Shown here in pieces: positions 45,194 through 48,823 of a stretch of DNA of 48,823 bases. The number at the start of each line of letters is the position of its first letter. Within the stretch, counting starts at the first letter, position 1. Source of the DNA: Pseudodesulfovibrio pelocollis (GTDB taxonomy: Bacteria > Desulfobacterota > Desulfovibrionia > Desulfovibrionales > Desulfovibrionaceae). The position numbers and the translations under genes are program-made. Under the pieces are notes generated by a model. The model made no database searches. It had not been told where the DNA came from and saw only the letters and a list, made by a program, of their open reading frames with translations. The stretch spans positions 1 to 48,823 of the forward strand of contig NZ_JASTWE010000030.1 in the NCBI RefSeq assembly GCF_030282845.1, written 5' to 3'.

Positions 45194-45436
45194 CAATTCT
45201 GGCTCCTTGCCGGACCATCAGGTCGCGCGCCCGGCAAATCCAACACATTTTCCAGAAAAAGTCTAAAGAGATTTGCGGAAGTCTGGACAATCCCCTCGCC
45301 GCAGACCCGCCGCGCAAGCCAGGGCACGGGCAAACACATCGAGTTCCGGGCCGGTTTCTTGTGTGGGAAAGCGGTTGCCATACGAAACCCCGGGGGATCG
45401 GACTTTCTCGGGGAGGATGATATTTTTTCGCCGTTT

Positions 45437-45450
45437 TTGACTCAAGTCAT
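45437..45450 (+). promoter_or_regulatory. HcpR-like palindrome upstream of hcp
   Basis: TTGACtcaaGTCAT, an almost perfect palindrome of the TTGAC-N4-GTCAA form reported for the CRP/FNR-family regulator HcpR of Desulfovibrio. It is centred about 78 bases before the hcp ATG. HcpR controls hcp genes in response to nitrite or nitrosative stress. Known motif recalled from the family; no regulator gene is in the window. The rest of the 45194-45521 gap shows nothing else supportable. Confidence 0.6.
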
Positions 45451-45521
45451 ACTTTTGTGATCAGATTGCCGGTACTCCTCGACTCATCGTTTGAGACAAC
45501 CAGCAACCAAGGAGAGCAGAC

Positions 45522-47129
45522 ATGTTTTGTTACCAGTGCGAACAGACCGCCAAAGGCGGCTGCACCAAGGCCGGAGTCTGTGGCAAGACCGACAGCACCG
45601 CCACCCTGCAGGATCTCCTGCTGCACCTGACCAAGGGCCTTTCCCAGGTGGCCATCGCCGCCCGCAAGGCAGGCGTGACCGACCCCAAGGTCAACCGCTT
45701 TGTGGCCGAGGCGGTCTTCTCCACCCTGACCAACGTCAATTTCGACGACGATCGCTTTGTCAAACTCATCGAAAAATGCGTGGCCCTGCGCGAGGGTCTC
45801 AAGGCCCGAGTGCCCGGTGTGACCTTTGACGGTCCGGCCGCTATCCAGCCCGCCGCTGACCTGGACAGCCTCGTGGCCCAGGGCAAGCAGTACGGCGTCG
45901 AGAACGACCCGGAAACCAACGAGGACCTCAAGTCCCTCAAGCACACCCTGACCTACGGCCTCAAGGGCGTGGCCGCCTACGCCGACCACGCGGCCATTCT
46001 CGGCCATGAGGACGAGAAGCTCCACGCCTCCCTGCAAGAGCTGCTGGTGGCCACCCTGTCCACGGACCTGACCCTGGCCCAGTGCGTGGAGGCCGCCCTG
46101 GAATGCGGACGCATCAACATCCGCGCCATGGAGCTGCTCGACGCGGCCAACACCTCCACCTATGGCCACCCCGAGCCCACCGAGGTCAAGCTCGGTGCCA
46201 CCAAGGGCAAGGCCATCCTGGTTTCGGGCCATGATCTCAAGGATCTTGCCACCCTGCTCAGGCAGACCGAGGGCACGGGCATCAACGTCTACACCCACGG
46301 CGAGATGCTGCCCTGCACCGCCTACCCGGAACTGAAGAAGTACACGCACCTGGCCGGTCACTACGGCACCGCCTGGCAGAACCAGAAAAAGGAATTCGCC
46401 GAGTTCCCGGGCGCCATCCTGATGACCACCAACTGCATCCAGAAACCCATTACCTATCTGGATTCCATCTTCACCACCGGTCTGGTGGGCTGGCCCGGCG
46501 CGGTCCACGTGCCCAACGGCGACTTCACCCCGGTCATCGAGAAGGCCCTGTCCATGGAAGGGTTCCCGGCCGACACGGACAAGGGCACGGTGATGACCGG
46601 CTTTGCCCGCAACGCAGTCATGGCCGTGGCCGGTACGGTCATCGACGCGGTCAAGTCCGGCGACATCCGCCATTTCTTCCTGGTGGGCGGCTGCGACGGC
46701 GCCAAGCCCGGCCGCAACTACTACACCGAGTTCGTGGAAAAGGCCCCCAAGGACACCGTGATCCTGACCCTGGCCTGCGGCAAGTTCCGCTTCTTCGACA
46801 AGAAGCTGGGCGACATCGGCGGCATCCCGCGCCTGCTCGACGTGGGCCAATGCAACGACGCCTACTCCGCCGTGCAGATCGCCCTGGCCCTGGCCAAGGC
46901 CTTTGACTGCGGCGTCAACGACCTGCCCCTGTCCCTGGTCCTCTCCTGGTACGAGCAGAAGGCCGTGGCCATCCTCCTTTCGCTCCTGGCCCTGGGCATC
47001 AAGGACATCCGGCTCGGTCCCACCCTGCCCGCCTTCATCACCCCCAACGTGCTCAACTACCTGGTGGAGAACTACAACATCGCGCCCATCACCACGCCTG
47101 ACGAAGACCTCAAGGCCATCCTCGGCTAG
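45522..47129 (+). CDS. hcp: Hydroxylamine reductase / hybrid cluster protein, class I
   Basis: A 535-residue cytoplasmic protein with the class I N-terminal CYQC...C...C cluster motif (C3, C6, C14, C20), then the hybrid-cluster ligands in order: GHDLKDL His, HGEML Glu, TTNC Cys, VGGCDG Cys, LACGK Cys, GQCND Cys and the WYEQK Glu/Lys pair. All ligand types are present, so it should assemble the 4Fe-2S-2O cluster. It reduces hydroxylamine and, more likely in vivo, NO. Strong AAGGAGAG site and an HcpR-like palindrome upstream suggest nitrosative-stress control. Nearby NrfHA fits a wider nitrogen-oxide defence but is 41 kb away. Confidence 0.97.
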   Translation: MFCYQCEQTAKGGCTKAGVCGKTDSTATLQDLLLHLTKGLSQVAIAARKAGVTDPKVNRFVAEAVFSTLTNVNFDDDRFVKLIEKCVALREGLKARVPGVTFDGPAAIQPAADLDSLVAQGKQYGVENDPETNEDLKSLKHTLTYGLKGVAAYADHAAILGHEDEKLHASLQELLVATLSTDLTLAQCVEAALECGRINIRAMELLDAANTSTYGHPEPTEVKLGATKGKAILVSGHDLKDLATLLRQTEGTGINVYTHGEMLPCTAYPELKKYTHLAGHYGTAWQNQKKEFAEFPGAILMTTNCIQKPITYLDSIFTTGLVGWPGAVHVPNGDFTPVIEKALSMEGFPADTDKGTVMTGFARNAVMAVAGTVIDAVKSGDIRHFFLVGGCDGAKPGRNYYTEFVEKAPKDTVILTLACGKFRFFDKKLGDIGGIPRLLDVGQCNDAYSAVQIALALAKAFDCGVNDLPLSLVLSWYEQKAVAILLSLLALGIKDIRLGPTLPAFITPNVLNYLVENYNIAPITTPDEDLKAILG

Positions 47130-47159
47130 GCGCGCACCGGCTTCTTCCGGTCACACTCT

Positions 47160-47204
47160 GACCGCCCGGAACGGCTTCCCGCCTTTCGGGCGGTCTCATT
47201 TTTC
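47160..47204 (+). terminator. Terminator after hcp
   Basis: A perfect 9-bp stem (GACCGCCCG / CGGGCGGTC) with a long loop is followed by TCATTTTT. It is a good rho-independent terminator 30 bases past hcp. Confidence 0.88.
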
Positions 47205-47265
47205 GGCAACGATCAGCAGTGGCCAAAATTGACGGTGCCTTTTGGAATATCTGGTTTTTTGGCGT

Positions 47266-48705
47266 TCATGGATTGCGAACGCAACCGACCGCAACGAGAT
47301 AGAGCAGGGCATGCCCCTGAGGTAGGTCGAGCAGGGTGGCCGCCTCCTGGTCGAAGAAGGCGCCGATGCCGCACGCGCCCAGCCGCTTGGCCGTGGCCCC
47401 GAGGCAGGCCATCTGGCCCAGGCGGCCCGCATCGAGGTGGATATGGCGGTAGGCGCGCGGACCGCAGCGGGCCAGCAGCCCGTCCAGGTCGGCGGTGAAG
47501 GTCAGGTGCAGGGACGCGCTTTCGAGCCATCCCTGGTCGAGGCAGACGCGCGCGGCCCGAGCCAGGAACAGGCCGGGCGCGGTCAGGGACAGGGCCGGAG
47601 GCGTCTGGTGCAGATGGTGGCGGCCCGGGGTCAGGCCGCTGTCGGGTCCTGCCAGCAGGCGGGTGGTTGTCGCCCCGGAGCAATCCGGCCCCGGGCTGCG
47701 GCAGAGCAGGCCGAGGATGTCGGTCAGGTCGCGGGCGGGCACGGGCCTGGGCAAGAAGTCGCGCCTGGAGCGGCGGGCCATGATGGTGGTTGCGGCAGAG
47801 GCCGGGACCACCGGGGCAGGCAGGGGGGTGAACTCCCGGTCAGGCCCGGCAGCCATGGGCAGGGGGCAGCGGGCAAAGCTGGCCGTGGCCTGGTGGGCGT
47901 CGAGCAGCTCCGGCGGCGCGTCGGGCCGGGGCGCGCACCGGCTGAAGCCGGGCAGGCCGTCCAGGGTGGCCCGGGGCGGGGCGGCCCAGGTCGTGGCCCT
48001 GTCGCAGCCCAAGGCGTGGACCATGGCCAGGCATCCTTCCAGGTCCGGGTCCACCCCGAGCATGGCATTGGCCGCCGCGTCGTCAAAATCGTAGTCCAGG
48101 CGTCCGTCCAGCCCGTGCATGGCCGTGGCCAGCAGCAGGTTCTGGGCCATGTGCCCGGCGTCGAGGAGGCAATAGCGGTAGGCTCGCGGCCCGTACTTCC
48201 ACGCGCTACGGAAAAATATCGAGGTCAGGAGAAACCGGGCCATGGGTCCGCCCCCGCCCTCACCTCTTGGTCCGGCAAGGGCGGAACCGGCCCGCAACTG
48301 GCCCAGGCTGTGGGTCAGCGGGGAGTAGTGGTACACTCCGTCATCCAATCCGATGACATTTTGTACCACAAGATACAGCTCCGTGGGATAGAGCGCCCCG
48401 GCCGAGGGCACGGTGCGCAGGTGAAAGACCCGGCCGCTCGGCAGGGTGCGCGCCTGGCTGATGCCAGCGGCCAGCCCACAGCAGGCCAGAAGCAGGGCGG
48501 GCAGGTCCGCCTGCCCGGACCGGGGCGCGTTTTGCGCGGCGCGATCCAGGGGCACGTCCGGCGGCTCGGCCTCGACCACCCGGGCCACGGGCCCATCCGG
48601 ATAGCGCTTGAAGGGCGCGGGCCGGTTCTCCTGAAAGGGAACCCGCCCGGTGATGTGGCCGCGCCTGTGCGAGGTGAGCGCGTGATAGTCCGCTATGGAT
48701 GCCAT
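47266..48705 (-). CDS. Duplicated SagB-type nitroreductase-fold protein
   Basis: A 479-residue protein containing two SagB/nitroreductase domains. Half one (about 60-260) has PSAGALYPTELYLVV, YHYSPLTHSL and GPRAYRYCLLDAGHMAQN. Half two (about 290-479) repeats RRSRRDFLPRPVP, GPRAYRHIHLDAGRLGQM and GIGAFFDQEA. SagB-type FMN enzymes oxidise azolines in peptide natural products, or act as stand-alone reductases; no peptide-precursor or YcaO gene is nearby, so a biosynthetic role is unsupported. ATG 48705 is used; ribosome site weak. Two-domain forms exist in other anaerobes and their substrate is unknown. Confidence 0.8.
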   Translation of the reverse strand: MASIADYHALTSHRRGHITGRVPFQENRPAPFKRYPDGPVARVVEAEPPDVPLDRAAQNAPRSGQADLPALLLACCGLAAGISQARTLPSGRVFHLRTVPSAGALYPTELYLVVQNVIGLDDGVYHYSPLTHSLGQLRAGSALAGPRGEGGGGPMARFLLTSIFFRSAWKYGPRAYRYCLLDAGHMAQNLLLATAMHGLDGRLDYDFDDAAANAMLGVDPDLEGCLAMVHALGCDRATTWAAPPRATLDGLPGFSRCAPRPDAPPELLDAHQATASFARCPLPMAAGPDREFTPLPAPVVPASAATTIMARRSRRDFLPRPVPARDLTDILGLLCRSPGPDCSGATTTRLLAGPDSGLTPGRHHLHQTPPALSLTAPGLFLARAARVCLDQGWLESASLHLTFTADLDGLLARCGPRAYRHIHLDAGRLGQMACLGATAKRLGACGIGAFFDQEAATLLDLPQGHALLYLVAVGCVRNP

Positions 48706-48780
48706 GGTCGCCCTGCCGGTTGCGTGAGAGATGCCCCACCCTAGCACACCGGGCCGGGTTGGCAAGTGCCTGGTGGGGGG

Positions 48781-48823
48781 TGCCTCCGGCGGCCGGGGGA
48801 AGGGGAGGAAAAACCCTTTAAAA
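48781..48823. repeat. Start of a GC-rich Desulfovibrio-type repeat, cut by the window edge
   Basis: TGCCTCCGGCGGCCGGGGG, then AAGGGGAGGAAAAACCC and TTTAAAA at the edge. From memory, GCCTCCGGCGGCC begins a dispersed intergenic element common in Desulfovibrio genomes, in which the AAACCCTTTAAAA end would be the turn of a long terminator-like hairpin. The other half lies outside the window. Confidence 0.4.

Overview
The window looks like chromosomal DNA of a high-GC sulfate-reducing bacterium of the Desulfovibrionaceae, most like Pseudodesulfovibrio/Desulfovibrio. The placement rests on the gene set: NrfHA nitrite reductase, a class I hybrid cluster protein with an HcpR-like site, an octaheme cytochrome with a cytochrome b partner, a tungsten aldehyde oxidoreductase with a four-cluster ferredoxin, multihaem c-type cytochromes and GC-rich codon use. 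It is an inference, not a database match. No transposase, integrase, CRISPR array, rRNA or phage gene was seen. There is one tRNA (Phe).

Layout. 1-1.9 kb: a four-gene sulfur/selenium-handling operon (TusA-like, DUF3343, carbohydrate-kinase-fold protein, CxxC mini-protein). 1.95-4.0 kb: nrfH-nrfA on the minus strand. 4.3-4.9 kb: a TetR regulator. 5.1-8.2 kb: a 1037-residue membrane protein of unknown function. 8.4-10.8 kb: an octaheme tetrathionate-reductase-like cytochrome plus cytochrome b. 11.0-19.0 kb: alpha-2-macroglobulin and PbpC. 19.1-22.5 kb: a diguanylate cyclase and a glycosyltransferase. 22.6-24.8 kb: ferredoxin and aldehyde:ferredoxin oxidoreductase. 24.8-25.5 kb: tRNA-Phe and a bacteriohemerythrin. 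25.6-29.2 kb: glycosyltransferase, class II photolyase and small membrane proteins. 29.4-30.8 kb: an AT-richer KAP-type P-loop NTPase whose 3' part is frameshifted. 30.9-34.1 kb: fumarase, then the divergent argP/argO pair. 34.2-36.8 kb: a bacterial CULT (cereblon-like) protein, two small unknown proteins and a BASS-like transporter. 36.9-39.0 kb: CheR and an HDOD protein. 39.2-41.8 kb: ilvN-ptb-buk. 41.9-45.2 kb: a DASS transporter, a tandem UspA protein and glutamate racemase. 45.5-48.7 kb: hcp and a duplicated SagB-type oxidoreductase.

The most notable point is the octaheme cytochrome. Its reading frame is crossed by one in-frame TGA at 8833-8835, at a place where I recall homologues carrying a conserved active-site cysteine. 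The frame then continues intact through seven more haem motifs. Thirteen bases after the TGA is a perfect 7-bp hairpin with a GGC loop, which fits a bacterial SECIS element. I therefore read this gene as encoding a selenocysteine octaheme reductase of 583 residues, not two fragments. The Se/S-carrier-like operon 7 kb upstream could be functionally linked, but that is only positional evidence.

Much of the window concerns respiration and nitrogen-oxide or sulfur-oxyanion stress at the cell envelope (NrfHA, octaheme reductase with cytochrome b, Hcp, hemerythrin). Envelope maintenance (A2M/PbpC, MurI, glycosyltransferases) and signalling (GGDEF, HDOD, CheR, UspA) make up most of the rest.
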